From Streptomyces sp. NBC_00335 (lineage in GTDB: Bacteria > Actinomycetota > Actinomycetes > Streptomycetales > Streptomycetaceae), in assembly GCF_036127095.1 (NCBI RefSeq), contig NZ_CP108006.1, positions 2,976,001 through 3,040,000 on the forward strand: 64,000 nt of DNA. Direction: 5' to 3'. Below the pieces are notes generated by a model. The model had not been told where the DNA came from, ran no database searches, and saw only the letters and a list, made by a program, of their open reading frames with translations. The position numbers and the translations under genes are program-made. Shown here piece by piece: positions 19,516-29,400 of the stretch (position 1 is the first letter of the stretch; every line of letters starts with the position of its first letter).

Positions 19516-19833
19516 TTCGGCGCTTCTCCCGGGATCGTGGATGGCGACGCGTACGGTCCGGCACGCGCGCCTCGACCGGGCGGAAAACCTGCCACGGCCT
19601 TACCCCATCGTACGTCGGCTGGCGGGAACTGCCTGCCGGGGGGTCTGTCAAGAGGCCGGACGACTGAGCGGGGCCGGGTCCTGGGTGGGGGGACCCGGCC
19701 TGGGGTGGAACCGGTAAACATGCGGGTCAACGGGTACGCACGACCTTGCCCGCCGGGTATCCGGCGGGCAAGGGACTTGAGTCACATCTGAGGTTGAGGC
19801 CTTCGAATCAACCCCCGATGCACCCCTTCGTCA
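19516..19833. other. Intergenic region upstream of typA
   Basis: 318 bases between the typA start and the stop of the next lipoprotein gene. It contains the hairpin at 19744-19773 and must carry the typA promoter. No gene seen. Confidence 0.5.
19744..19773 (-). terminator. Terminator hairpin after the atypical binding protein
   Basis: Perfect 13-bp stem (19744-19756 with 19761-19773) with a 4-nt GTAT loop, 60 nt past the stop at 19834. No U-tract. Confidence 0.65.
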
Positions 19834-22197
19834 TCACTTCTTCTCGTTCTTGTTCTTGGCCGCGGCCGCCTTCTTCCAGCCGATGTCCTGGTAGCGCGGG
19901 GCTCCGAGGCCGAAGGCGCCCGCGTTGGCGAGGCCGGGCTTCACGGCCACCAGCTCGGGACGCTGGTAGAGCGGGATGGAACCGGCCGTCGCCCAGATCC
20001 GGGCGTCCGCCTTGCGCATCAGGTCGCGGGAGGCCGCCTCGTCCAGCTCGCCGAGCGCCTGGTCGAAGAGCTGGTCGATGTGGTCGGTGCCGACCCGGGT
20101 GTAGTTCTGTTCGACCAGCAGCGAGCCGTCGGCGGCCGGCTCCGGCTTGGCGAAGATGGGCCGGGCGTCGGTGGCCGGGTAGGCGGTCGCGGGCCACGAG
20201 TAGAGCGCCAGGTCGTACTGGCCCGAGGCGATGTGGTCCTTGAAGAAGCTCTCGTCGGCCACCTTGGTCAGCTCGGTCTGCACGCCGACCTTCTGGAGCA
20301 TCTGCGAGATCCGCTCGCCGACCGTGCGCAGCGCCTCCGCACCGGGGCCGGCCGGCAGGACGAAGCGCAGGGCGAGCGGCTTGCCGTCCTTGGCGAGGAC
20401 GTTGCCGGAGGTGCGCACGGCCTGCTTCGCGGGGGCCGGGGCGGGGCTCGCCCCGTCCTGGGCCGCCGGTTCGGCCGCGGCTTCGGCGTCCAGGGCCGGG
20501 CTGCGCTTGCCGTCGTCGGCGGAGCCGTCGGCGGAGCCGTCCACGGCGTCGGCCTGGGCCTCGGCCTGGGTGCGCAGGTGCTGCTCCTGGAGGGCCGCGA
20601 ACGGGGCCGGGGCGAGCACCGGGGAGGGGTCGCTGCGGCGGCCCTGGCCGTCCTCCGCGAAGGCGTCGGCGTCGACGATCTCCCCGTCCTGGCCGGGCTG
20701 CCCGTCGCCGCCCAGCCCGTCGTCCTGGCCGACGATGTAGAGGCCGTCGTTCCCGGTGCCCGGGCCCGAGGCCGGCGCCGCCGCGGCCGCCGGGGTCTTG
20801 GAGTCGTCCGTCTCCTTGGCGGCCTCCGAGCCCGCCTTGGCGCCCGCCGGCGCGGTGATCTTGCCGCCGCGGCGCCAGCCGGCGTCCGCGAGCAGGGCCT
20901 GCGAGGCCTGGGTGTCCTGGCCGCCGAGGGCGTCGCTGTTGTCGGCGTACGCCTGCTGCCCGGCCAGCGCGAGGTGGCTGCCCACCGGCTTCGCGGGCAG
21001 GCCCAGGGGCTTGAGGACGATGTCGGCGAGCGCCTGGCGGTCCAGGGCGCGGGCCACGGCGCGGCGCACCCGCTCGTCGGCGAGCGGGCCGCTCGCGCCG
21101 TTCATCGCGAGCTGGGTGTAGGCGGGCTCCAGGGACTTGCGGACGGTGAAGCCGCGCAGGGCGCCCTGCTCCTCGGCGTACCGCTTCACCGACTCCGTGT
21201 GCTTCTGGCGGACGGCCTGCGCTTCCTTGGCCTTGTCCTCGTCCAGTCCGAAGGCGAGCGCCCACGACAGGGTGGCCTGCGCGGCCGTCACCGAGGCGGC
21301 CGGGCCGTGGGACCCGTCCGCCTTGGCGGCCGCGCGGCGGGCCAGGGCGATCCGGTCGGCCCCGGTGCGGTCGATCTCCGCCAGGTCGAGCTTGCCGGCG
21401 GCCAGCGCGGCCGGGCGTTCGGAGCGGGGCACCGCGGTCAGGACCAGGGTGTCGAGCTTGGCGGGGCTGCCCCACCAGCGCGGGTTGCGGGTCAGGGAGG
21501 CCGTACCGGTCTTCTTGTCGATGGCGCCGAGCCCGAAGGGGCCCGCGGTGACCTTCAGGGCGCCCCGGGCCCCCTCGTTGAAAGCCTCGGGGGTGCCGGT
21601 GACCTGCTTGGGGTAAAGGGGGCTGAAGAGGGAGCGCCAGTCGGCGTACGGCCTGACGAAGGTGACCTTGACCTCCAGGTCCGTCTTGCCGCGCTCGATC
21701 TTCTCGATCCGGTCGTAGCCGGCGTTGCGCGCCGTCCAGTACGCCGAGTCCTTGCCGTTCAGGGCCCGCCACTGGGCGACGAAGTCGGCGGCGCCGATCT
21801 CGCGGCCGTCGCTCCAGACCGCCTGCTGGTTGAGCTTGTACAGGACGACCTGCTTGGGCTCCCGCTCGACGACCTCGGCCTTCTCCAGGTAGTCGGGATT
21901 GGCCACCGGCCGCCCCTTGCCGTCCAGCACGAACAGCTGGGGCAGTACCGCCCCGGCGATCCGGTTGGTGGTGGCGTCCGCATCGGCCTGGAAGGCGTTG
22001 AGGGTGCCCGGCATGGAGTCCACGGCCCACCGCAGCACCCCGCCGTCGGCGACCTTGTCGCGGGTGGCGGCCGCGATGTCCTGCCCGGCGGCCGCCGGGC
22101 CGCCCTCGTCTTCACCCGCGCCGCAGCCCGCGAGCAGCGGCAGTGCAAGAACTCCCGAGGTCAGGAGCGCCAAGGACCTGCGCCTTCTCTGGGACAT
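19834..22197 (-). CDS. Atypical solute-binding family 5 lipoprotein with a disordered insertion
   Basis: 787 aa, much longer than the usual ~550. The signal peptide ends in lipobox LAGC (Cys25). Residues ~50-445 and ~600-780 look like the two parts of a family-5 peptide-binding protein (NRIAGAVLPQLF, PFGLGAIDKKTG, NPRWWGSP, DERVRRAVARALDRQAL, SIPLYQRPELVAV). Between them, residues ~450-595 are a low-complexity Ala/Asp/Gly/Pro-rich stretch with no family counterpart. It sits alone, with no permease or ATPase genes beside it, upstream of typA and divergent from the sdh operon. It may work with one of the two nearby transporters or have lost transport function; both are inference. Confidence 0.85.
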   Translation of the reverse strand: MSQRRRRSLALLTSGVLALPLLAGCGAGEDEGGPAAAGQDIAAATRDKVADGGVLRWAVDSMPGTLNAFQADADATTNRIAGAVLPQLFVLDGKGRPVANPDYLEKAEVVEREPKQVVLYKLNQQAVWSDGREIGAADFVAQWRALNGKDSAYWTARNAGYDRIEKIERGKTDLEVKVTFVRPYADWRSLFSPLYPKQVTGTPEAFNEGARGALKVTAGPFGLGAIDKKTGTASLTRNPRWWGSPAKLDTLVLTAVPRSERPAALAAGKLDLAEIDRTGADRIALARRAAAKADGSHGPAASVTAAQATLSWALAFGLDEDKAKEAQAVRQKHTESVKRYAEEQGALRGFTVRKSLEPAYTQLAMNGASGPLADERVRRAVARALDRQALADIVLKPLGLPAKPVGSHLALAGQQAYADNSDALGGQDTQASQALLADAGWRRGGKITAPAGAKAGSEAAKETDDSKTPAAAAAPASGPGTGNDGLYIVGQDDGLGGDGQPGQDGEIVDADAFAEDGQGRRSDPSPVLAPAPFAALQEQHLRTQAEAQADAVDGSADGSADDGKRSPALDAEAAAEPAAQDGASPAPAPAKQAVRTSGNVLAKDGKPLALRFVLPAGPGAEALRTVGERISQMLQKVGVQTELTKVADESFFKDHIASGQYDLALYSWPATAYPATDARPIFAKPEPAADGSLLVEQNYTRVGTDHIDQLFDQALGELDEAASRDLMRKADARIWATAGSIPLYQRPELVAVKPGLANAGAFGLGAPRYQDIGWKKAAAAKNKNEKK

Positions 22198-22558
22198 GGG
22201 TGGTACCTCCGGGACGGGGCGTGGGGGGCCGTGAAAGCGGATGTTTCGATCACGTTCGGCGGTATATGGAGCTGATCACACTGGGTGCCGAAACCCACTG
22301 AAATCGACGCCCCGCCACAGCCGTCGCAGCCGACCCTCGCCACGCCGCGAACCCCACCCGTGCGGACCAATCCGGCTTGCTTTCCGGACGGGCGTTCCCC
22401 CGTAAGAGGGATGAAAATGGGGGCAGGGAGGGGCGCACAGTTCGCGCCTGCGCGCCCGCAATCGCTGCACGTCCCTTCACAACCGGGGACGGGAGGCGCG
22501 ACACTCGCAGGCGCACATGAGCGTTGCCACCGCACCCAAGGTGAAGTGAGGGCAAATC
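22198..22558. other. Divergent intergenic region
   Basis: 361 bases between the binding-protein gene (minus) and the small gene that begins the sdh side (plus). It must hold both promoters. A GATCAC hexamer recurs at 22248 and 22274; I attach no function to it. No gene seen. Confidence 0.45.
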
Positions 22559-22780
22559 ATGTCCCTGCAAGACGATTTGACCGCCGTACGGCGCAACCTG
22601 AACGAGCTGGTCCGCTCCGTGGAGCAGCTGGAGAAGGATGTCGCGCGGCAGGCGCCGGCCGCCTCCCGGCCCCCCGGCGCGGGCGCGATGGTCAGCGTCC
22701 CGGACACCCCGTACGACAGCGCGCTGTGGACGGATGCCGACGACGAAGGTCTCGGCGCCCGCGACCGCCGCGCTCCCTGA
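22559..22780 (+). CDS. 73-aa hypothetical protein with an N-terminal coiled coil
   Basis: Residues ~4-32 show heptad spacing (LTAVRRNLNELVRSVEQLEKDV) and should form an amphipathic or coiled-coil helix. The rest is Pro/Gly/Ala-rich and ends acidic then basic. The ATG has GTGAGGG about 7 nt upstream. It lies 104 nt before the succinate dehydrogenase membrane subunit gene on the same strand and may be the first gene of that transcript. No function recognised. Confidence 0.6.
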   Translation: MSLQDDLTAVRRNLNELVRSVEQLEKDVARQAPAASRPPGAGAMVSVPDTPYDSALWTDADDEGLGARDRRAP

Positions 22781-22884
22781 CCCACCCCCTCCCGTACACC
22801 CCACCGCTCCACCGGACCCGGTCACCCGCAGCGACGGCGGCCGGGTCCCCGGGGCACCCCTCATCACTCCACTCGGAGTCCCTC

Positions 22885-23709
22885 TTGGCCACAGGCACCC
22901 AACCACCGGCACAGCGGCCCGGCGGCGTCCACGACGCCTCGCGGGCCGCGATCGCAGCCCGGCACCTGCGCACCGACCGGTGGTGGCTCTCCCCCGCCGG
23001 CACCGCGGCCGGGCTGCTCGCCTTCATCGTCTACTCGACCTGGCGGGCCTTCGCCAACGCCGACTACTACGCGGCGCCGTACGTCTCGCCCTTCTACTCC
23101 CCCTGCCTGGCGGAGAACTGCCAGGAGATGCGCGGCGGCCCGAACCTCGACCTCTTCGGCAGCTGGTGGGGCCTGTCCCCCGCGCTGCTGATCCTGGTCT
23201 TCCCGCTCGGCTTCCGGCTGACCTGCTACTACTACCGCAAGGCCTACTACCGGGGCTTCTGGGCCTCGCCGCCCGCCTGCGCGGTCGCCGAGCCGCACGC
23301 CTCGTACAGCGGTGAGACCCGCTTCCCGCTGATCTTCCAGAACATGCACCGGTACTTCTTCTACGCGGCGCTGCCGGTGGCGGGCATCCTCACCTACGAC
23401 ACCGTGCTGACCTTCCGCGACGAGCACTACGAGTGGGGCCACATGGGCCTCGGCACCGTGCTGTTCGTCGTCAACATCGCGCTGATCTGGGCCTACACCC
23501 TGTCCTGCCACTCCTGCCGGCACATCATGGGCGGCCGCCTCAAGCACTTCTCCAAGCACCCGGTGCGCTACCGCCTGTGGGGCTGGATCAGCCGTCTCAA
23601 CACCCGTCACATGCAGCTCGCGTGGGCCTCCCTGATCAGCGTCGCCGCGTGCGACTTCTACGTCTACCTGGTGGCCAGCGGCGCCTTCTCCGACCCGAGG
23701 ATCTTCTAG
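22885..23709 (+). CDS. Succinate dehydrogenase/fumarate reductase membrane-anchor subunit (SdhC-like)
   Basis: 274 aa membrane protein with about five helices. It matches the actinobacterial cytochrome-b-like anchors encoded just before sdhA/sdhB (the Sdh1 type of mycobacteria). Notable segments are CYYYRKAYYRGFWASPPAC, HRYFFYAALP and LSCHSCRH; the histidines are candidates for heme or quinone-site residues. I start it at the TTG at 22885, with GGAG about 7 nt upstream; the open frame continues far upstream but becomes Pro/Arg-rich and non-coding. Its stop overlaps the sdhA start by one base. Whether it binds heme cannot be decided here. Confidence 0.88.
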   Translation: MATGTQPPAQRPGGVHDASRAAIAARHLRTDRWWLSPAGTAAGLLAFIVYSTWRAFANADYYAAPYVSPFYSPCLAENCQEMRGGPNLDLFGSWWGLSPALLILVFPLGFRLTCYYYRKAYYRGFWASPPACAVAEPHASYSGETRFPLIFQNMHRYFFYAALPVAGILTYDTVLTFRDEHYEWGHMGLGTVLFVVNIALIWAYTLSCHSCRHIMGGRLKHFSKHPVRYRLWGWISRLNTRHMQLAWASLISVAACDFYVYLVASGAFSDPRIF

Positions 23710-25622
23710 TGACCCAAGTGGAACGGCAGCAGTGGGACGTGGTCGTGGTCGGCGCGGGCGGCGCCGGGCTGCGGGCCGCGATCGAGGCGCGCGAGCGGGG
23801 CGCCCGTACGGCCGTGATCTGCAAATCCCTCTTCGGCAAGGCCCACACCGTGATGGCGGAGGGCGGCATCGCCGCCTCCATGGGCAACGTCAACGAGGGC
23901 GACAACTGGCAGGTGCACTTCCGCGACACCATGCGCGGCGGCAAGTTCCTGAACCAGTGGCGGATGGCGGAGCTGCACGCCAAGGAGGCCCCGGACCGGG
24001 TCTGGGAGCTGGAGACCTGGGGCGCGCTCTTCGACCGCACGCCCGACGGGAAGATCTCCCAGCGCAACTTCGGCGGGCACGAGTACCCGCGGCTCGCGCA
24101 CGTCGGCGACCGGACCGGGCTGGAGCTGATCCGCACGCTCCAGCAGAAGATCGTCCAGCTCCAGCAGGAGGACTTCAAGGAGTACGGGGACTACGAGGCC
24201 CGGCTCAAGGTCTTCCAGGAGTGCACGGTCACGCGGATCCTGAAGGACGGCGAGCGGGTCTCCGGGACCTTCTGCTACGAGCGCGAGACCGGGCGGTTCT
24301 TCGTCCTGGAGGCTCCGGCGGTGGTGCTGGCCACGGGCGGGATCGGGAAGTCCTTCAAGACCACCTCCAACTCCTGGGAGTACACCGGCGACGGCCACGC
24401 GCTCGCGCTGCTCGCCGGGGCCCCGCTGCTGAACATGGAGTTCGTGCAGTTCCACCCGACCGGCATGGTCTGGCCGCCCTCGGTGAAGGGGATCCTCGTC
24501 ACCGAGTCGGTGCGCGGCGACGGCGGGGTGCTGCGCAACAGCGAGGGCAAGCGGTTCATGTTCGATTACATCCCGGACGTGTTCAAGGAGAAGTACGCGC
24601 AGTCCGAGGAGGAGGGCGACCGCTGGTACGAGGACCCGGACCACAACCGGCGCCCGCCCGAGCTGCTCCCCCGCGACGAGGTGGCCCGCGCCATCAACTC
24701 CGAGGTCAAGGCCGGGCGCGGCTCCCCGCACGGCGGGGTGTTCCTCGACGTGTCCACCCGGATGCCGGCCGAGAAGATCAAGCGGCGGCTCCCGTCGATG
24801 TACCACCAGTTCAAGGAGCTGGCGGACGTGGACATCACCGCCGAGGCGATGGAGGTCGGCCCGACCTGCCACTACGTGATGGGCGGCATCGCGGTCGAGT
24901 CCGATACGGCCGCCACCCTCGGGGTGCCGGGCCTGTTCGCCGCCGGTGAGGTCGCGGGCGGGATGCACGGCTCGAACCGGCTCGGCGGGAACTCCCTCTC
25001 CGACCTGCTGGTCTTCGGCCGGCGGGCCGGGCTGCACGCCGCCGAGTACGCGGCACGGGACGCCCCGGCCGTCGGCGGGCGGCCCGAGGTGTCCCAGGCG
25101 CAGATCGACGCGGCGGCGGAGGAGGCGCTGGCCCCCTTCCATGCCGCCGAGGGCGCGGAGAACCCGTACACCCTCCACCAGGAGCTCCAGACGGCCATGA
25201 ACGACCTCGTCGGGATCATCCGCCGCGAGGGCGAGATGGCCCAGGCCCTGGAGAAGCTCGCGACCCTGCGCGTACGGGCCTCCCGGGCCGGGGTCGAGGG
25301 GCACCGGCAGTTCAACCCGGGCTGGCACCTGGCGCTGGACCTGCGCAACATGCTGCTCGTCAGCGAATGCGTGGCCCGCGCGGCCCTGGAGCGCACCGAG
25401 AGCCGGGGCGGGCACACCCGCGAGGACTGCCCGGCGATGGAGCGTTCCTGGCGGCCGGTGAACCTCTTGTGCCGGCCCGTCGCCCCGGCCCCGTCGGACC
25501 CCGCGGCGGACCGGATCGAGCTGACCCGGGTGCGCACCGACCCCATCCGATCCGACCTGCTCGCGCTCTTCGAGAAGGAAGAGCTGGTCAAGTACCTCGC
25601 CGAAGAGGAGCTGTACGAGTGA
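23709..25622 (+). CDS. sdhA: Succinate dehydrogenase/fumarate reductase flavoprotein subunit
   Basis: 637 aa. Catalytic FAD subunit that oxidises succinate to fumarate and feeds electrons to the iron-sulfur subunit. The FAD-binding GAGGAGLRAA is at residues ~15-24. HTVMAEGGI carries the His usually linked covalently to FAD; the substrate-site residues are in QFHPTG and ESVRGDGG; the C-terminal family motifs MGGI and GSNRLGGNSL are present. The GTG at 23709 overlaps the preceding stop (TAGTG), with GAGG 8 nt upstream. The stop overlaps the sdhB start, so all three subunits are translationally coupled. Confidence 0.95.
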   Translation: MTQVERQQWDVVVVGAGGAGLRAAIEARERGARTAVICKSLFGKAHTVMAEGGIAASMGNVNEGDNWQVHFRDTMRGGKFLNQWRMAELHAKEAPDRVWELETWGALFDRTPDGKISQRNFGGHEYPRLAHVGDRTGLELIRTLQQKIVQLQQEDFKEYGDYEARLKVFQECTVTRILKDGERVSGTFCYERETGRFFVLEAPAVVLATGGIGKSFKTTSNSWEYTGDGHALALLAGAPLLNMEFVQFHPTGMVWPPSVKGILVTESVRGDGGVLRNSEGKRFMFDYIPDVFKEKYAQSEEEGDRWYEDPDHNRRPPELLPRDEVARAINSEVKAGRGSPHGGVFLDVSTRMPAEKIKRRLPSMYHQFKELADVDITAEAMEVGPTCHYVMGGIAVESDTAATLGVPGLFAAGEVAGGMHGSNRLGGNSLSDLLVFGRRAGLHAAEYAARDAPAVGGRPEVSQAQIDAAAEEALAPFHAAEGAENPYTLHQELQTAMNDLVGIIRREGEMAQALEKLATLRVRASRAGVEGHRQFNPGWHLALDLRNMLLVSECVARAALERTESRGGHTREDCPAMERSWRPVNLLCRPVAPAPSDPAADRIELTRVRTDPIRSDLLALFEKEELVKYLAEEELYE

Positions 25623-26392
25623 GTACCTACGATGCCGCGTTCCGGATCTGGCGGGGCGACGCGGAGGGTGGCGAGCTGCGCGACTTCACCGTGGAGGTGC
25701 ACGACGGGGAGGTGATCCTGGACATCGTCCACCGGCTCCAGGCCACGCAGGCCTCCGACCTCGCGGTGCGGTGGAACTGCAAGGCGGGCAAGTGCGGTTC
25801 GTGCAGCGCGGAGGTCAACGGGCGGCCGCGGCTGATGTGCATGACGCGCATGTCGACCTTCTCCCGCGAGGAGACGATCACGGTGACCCCGCTGCGGGCC
25901 TTCCCGGTCGTCCGCGACCTGGTGACGGACGTGTCCTTCAACTACCAGAAGGCGCGCGAGGTGCCCGCCTTCGTGCCGCCCGCCGGGGTGGCGCCGGGCG
26001 AGTACCGGATGCAGCAGATCGACGTGGAGCGCTCGCAGGAGTTCAGGAAGTGCATCGAGTGCTTCCTGTGCCAGGACACCTGTCACGTGGTGCGTGACCA
26101 CGAGGAGAACAAGAGCGCCTTCGCCGGTCCGCGCTTCCTGATGCGGGTGGCGGAGCTGGACATGCACCCGCTGGACGCGGCGGCCGAGGCGGGCCTGGAC
26201 CGCAAGCGCACGGCGCAGGAGGACCACGGGCTCGGCCTCTGCAACATCACCAAGTGCTGCACGGAGGTCTGCCCCGAGGGGATCAAGATCACCGACAACG
26301 CCCTGATCCCGCTGAAGGAGCGGGCCGTGGACCGCAAGTACGACCCACTGGTATGGCTGGGGAGCAAGATCGGGCGCCGTTCCGGCTCGTAG
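25619..26392 (+). CDS. sdhB: Succinate dehydrogenase/fumarate reductase iron-sulfur subunit
   Basis: 257 aa. It carries electrons from FAD to the membrane quinone site through three clusters. The [2Fe-2S] cysteines are in CKAGKCGSC with a fourth Cys in RLMC; the C-terminal ferredoxin-like domain has CIECFLCQDTC and CNITKCCTEVCPEG. The GTG at 25619 overlaps the sdhA stop by 4 nt (GTGA). The spacing CNITKCC, with adjacent cysteines, should be compared with other family members. The operon ends in the hairpin at 26426-26463. Confidence 0.95.
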   Translation: MSTYDAAFRIWRGDAEGGELRDFTVEVHDGEVILDIVHRLQATQASDLAVRWNCKAGKCGSCSAEVNGRPRLMCMTRMSTFSREETITVTPLRAFPVVRDLVTDVSFNYQKAREVPAFVPPAGVAPGEYRMQQIDVERSQEFRKCIECFLCQDTCHVVRDHEENKSAFAGPRFLMRVAELDMHPLDAAAEAGLDRKRTAQEDHGLGLCNITKCCTEVCPEGIKITDNALIPLKERAVDRKYDPLVWLGSKIGRRSGS

Positions 26393-26425
26393 CCGCCCCC
26401 GGCTGTTCACTTCGCACGACAGAAT

Positions 26426-26463
26426 GCCCCCTGAGCAACGTCGTTGACGTCATGTCAGGGGGC
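26426..26463 (+). terminator. sdh operon terminator overlapping the kinase ribosome-binding site
   Basis: Outer stem of 9 bp (26426-26434 with 26455-26463) with a 5-bp inner stem (26438-26442 with 26446-26450), followed by a short CTTTCTC run, 34 nt after the sdhB stop. The 3' arm contains the GGGGG that is the likely Shine-Dalgarno of the downstream kinase gene. Confidence 0.75.
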
Positions 26464-26470
26464 TTTCTCG

Positions 26471-29400
26471 GTGCGGGTGGGGGATCAGCTGGCGGGCCGG
26501 TACCGCCTCGAACAGCGGCTCGGCCAGGGCGGCATGGGCGAGGTGTGGCGGGCGCGGGACACGGCGCTGGAGCGGGCCGTGGCGGTGAAGGTACTGCTGG
26601 AGGCGGCCACGAACGACGAACTGGTCGCCCGCTTCCGGCGCGAGGCCACGATCGGGGCGCGGCTCCAGCACCCCGGCATCACCGTGGTGCACGACGTGGG
26701 CCAGGAGGACGGGCGGCTCTTCATCGTCATGGAGCTGCTCGCCGGCGAGGATCTGCGCACGGCGCTGATCCGGGCCCCGGGCGGGATGCCGGTGGCGGTC
26801 GCGCTGGACCTCGCCGCGCAGACCGCCGAGGCGCTGGCCGCAGCGCACGAACTCAAGGTGATCCACCGGGACTTGAAGCCCGCCAACCTCTTCCTGCTGC
26901 CCGGGGGCCGGCTGAAGATCTGCGACTTCGGCATCGCGCACTCCTCGGACGCCACGGCCGGCTGGACGGTGACCGGCCGGATCTTCGGCAGCCCGCCGTA
27001 CATGGCCCCCGAACAGTGGCGGGGCGAGCGGGTGGACGCCCGGTGCGATCTGTACGCGCTGGGGGGCGTGCTGTACGCGCTGCTGAGCGGGGAGCCGCCC
27101 TTCGGGGAGGCCGAGAGCCCGTACGTCCTGATGCGCCGGCACATCGAGGATCCGCCGCTCCCGCTGCGCGTGGCCGGCGCCCAGGTCGCGCCGGAGGTGG
27201 AGCGGCTGGTGCTGCGGCTGCTGGAGAAGGCCCCGGCGGACCGGCCGGAGTCGGCGGAGGTGGTGGCCGGGGAGCTGCGGGCGCTGCTGCGGGCGGGGGC
27301 GGGGTCGGGGTCTCCGGTGGGCTCGGAGGCGCCCGTGGGGCGTGCGGCCGTGACGGCTCCGGGCGGTACGGCGGCCTCGGGGGGCCCGGGTTCGCCGGGG
27401 TCGCCTGCGTCGCAGGCGTCGCCGGAGCCCGTGCCGTACCGGGCGGAACCGGTCGGGGTTCCCGGGGGCTCCTTCGGGCCGGTCTCCGTGCCCGCGCCGG
27501 ACACCGGGGGCGGGATCGGGCCGGTCTCCGTGCCGGACACCGGGGGCAGTTTCGGGCCGATCCCCGCTCCGGACACCGCAGGTGTCTTCGGGCCCGCCGC
27601 GCCGGATGCCGGGGGCTCTTTCGGGCCCGCCGCCGTGCCGGACACCGGGCCCGTTCCCGCTCCCGTACGGGAGTTCGTACGGGAACTGCTGCTGGAGGCC
27701 GAGGAGTCGCTGCGCGCGCTGCCCGCCGGCGCCGAGGCGCGGATCGAGGTGCTGGCCGTCGCCGCCGATGCCGCGGCACGCTTCGACGGCGGGCTCGCCG
27801 GGCGGCTGCTGGCCGAAGCCGAGGCGGCGGCGTGGGAGGGCGGCGGGGGCGACGGCGCGCGGTCGGCCCGGTTGCTGACCGAGCTGGCCAAGGACACCTC
27901 CACCCACGCCCCGGCGCGGGCCCGGCGACTGCTGACCGACGCGCAGCAGGCGCTGTTCACCGTGTTCGGATCCAACCGGTCGGGCCCGCTGCGCGCGGTG
28001 GCGGAAGAGCTGGCCAGGGTCGCGCCGGAGCGGGCCGCGCAGATCGCGGCGGACCACTTCGCGGACGGTCCGGCCGAGAAGCGGCTCGCCGCCCGCATCG
28101 CCACGGCCGTCGCGGCGGCCGATCCCGCCGAGGCCGAACTGGGCCTCGCGCTGATCCGGGACGCCGGGCTGCGCGGGGCCGCCACCTACGACATGGTGCT
28201 GGCCGTCGCCCCCAACGACCTGGCGGCGGCCCTGCGCCTGAGCGAGCGCATCGGCTCCGCCGGGGGCCGGCTGCTGGCGCTGTGCCAGGTGGCGCGCGAC
28301 CGTGCCGGTGCCGGGGACCCGGCGGGCGGGGCCCGGGCGCTGGCGCAGGCCGAGGAGGAGCTGCCCCGGTTCCTGGAGGAGCGGGCGGCCTGGCTGCGCG
28401 AGGAGGCCGCGCACCACGCCGAGCGGGGGCAGCTCGTACAGGCGGAGCGGCTGCGCAACCAAGCCGCCGGGCTGCTGCGCCGCCACCCGCAGGAGGCCGA
28501 GGACGAGAAGGCCGACCACGCCCTGGCCTCGCTGGCCCGGGCCCGGGCCGGCGTCGAGCGGGAGGCGCGGCCGCCGCTGGACCCGGCGGCGGCGCGGGAG
28601 CGCGCCGGCCGGGCCCGCAACCTGCCGAACGCGGAACAGCGGGCGCGCGCGCTGGCCCGGATCGCCCGGGAGTGCGTGGCGGCGGGCGGGACGCCCTGGC
28701 TGGCGGAGGCCGCCGCCGACCCCGGGAGCCCTCCACCGCCGGGGGCCACGGTCCTGAGCGGCCCGGCCGCCACCGGGAAGGCCGGCGGGGGGAGGGCGCC
28801 GGCAGGGGTGCGCGCCTGGCACACCAGTGCCCGGCCGGACGCCCTGTACGCGGCCGGCGCCCATGTGGTGTGGCGGTCGGGGCCCGAGGTGGGCTGCGTA
28901 CGGGCCGACGTGGGCGCGACCCGCTGGACGGCCCACGGCGACGAGGGCGCGGCCGCGCCGCCCCTGCCCGGAGCCGGGCCGGTCCTGGTGTCCTGCACGG
29001 CGGACGCCGGCACGGTCTACGTCGAAGTGCGGCGGCGGGGCACGCCGGAGGTACGGCTGCTGGCGCGCGAGCCGCGGGACGGCCGGGTGCGCTGGTGGCG
29101 GGACCTGCCCGGCACGCAGCCGGTGCCCGGCACCGCGGGCGCGGGCCTTGCCGGGCCGACCCTGCGCAGCGCCGGGCCGGTGCTGGTGCACGGGGCGCCG
29201 GGGGACCTGACCGCACTGCGGGCGGCGACGGGCGAGATCCTGTGGCAGCGGCCCGTTCCCGACCCGGCGACGCGCTCCCCCGCCGCAGTGGGCGACTGCC
29301 TGGTCCTCGCGGACGATCTGCGGCTGCGGGCGCTGCACCTGCCGACCGGCCGCCCGGTGTGGTCCTTCCAGCGGTCCCGCCCCACGGCGCGCACGCTGCA

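Noticed and set aside
22248..22279. GATCAC direct repeats in the divergent region
   Set aside because: Two six-base matches 26 bp apart can occur by chance and no regulator is nearby.
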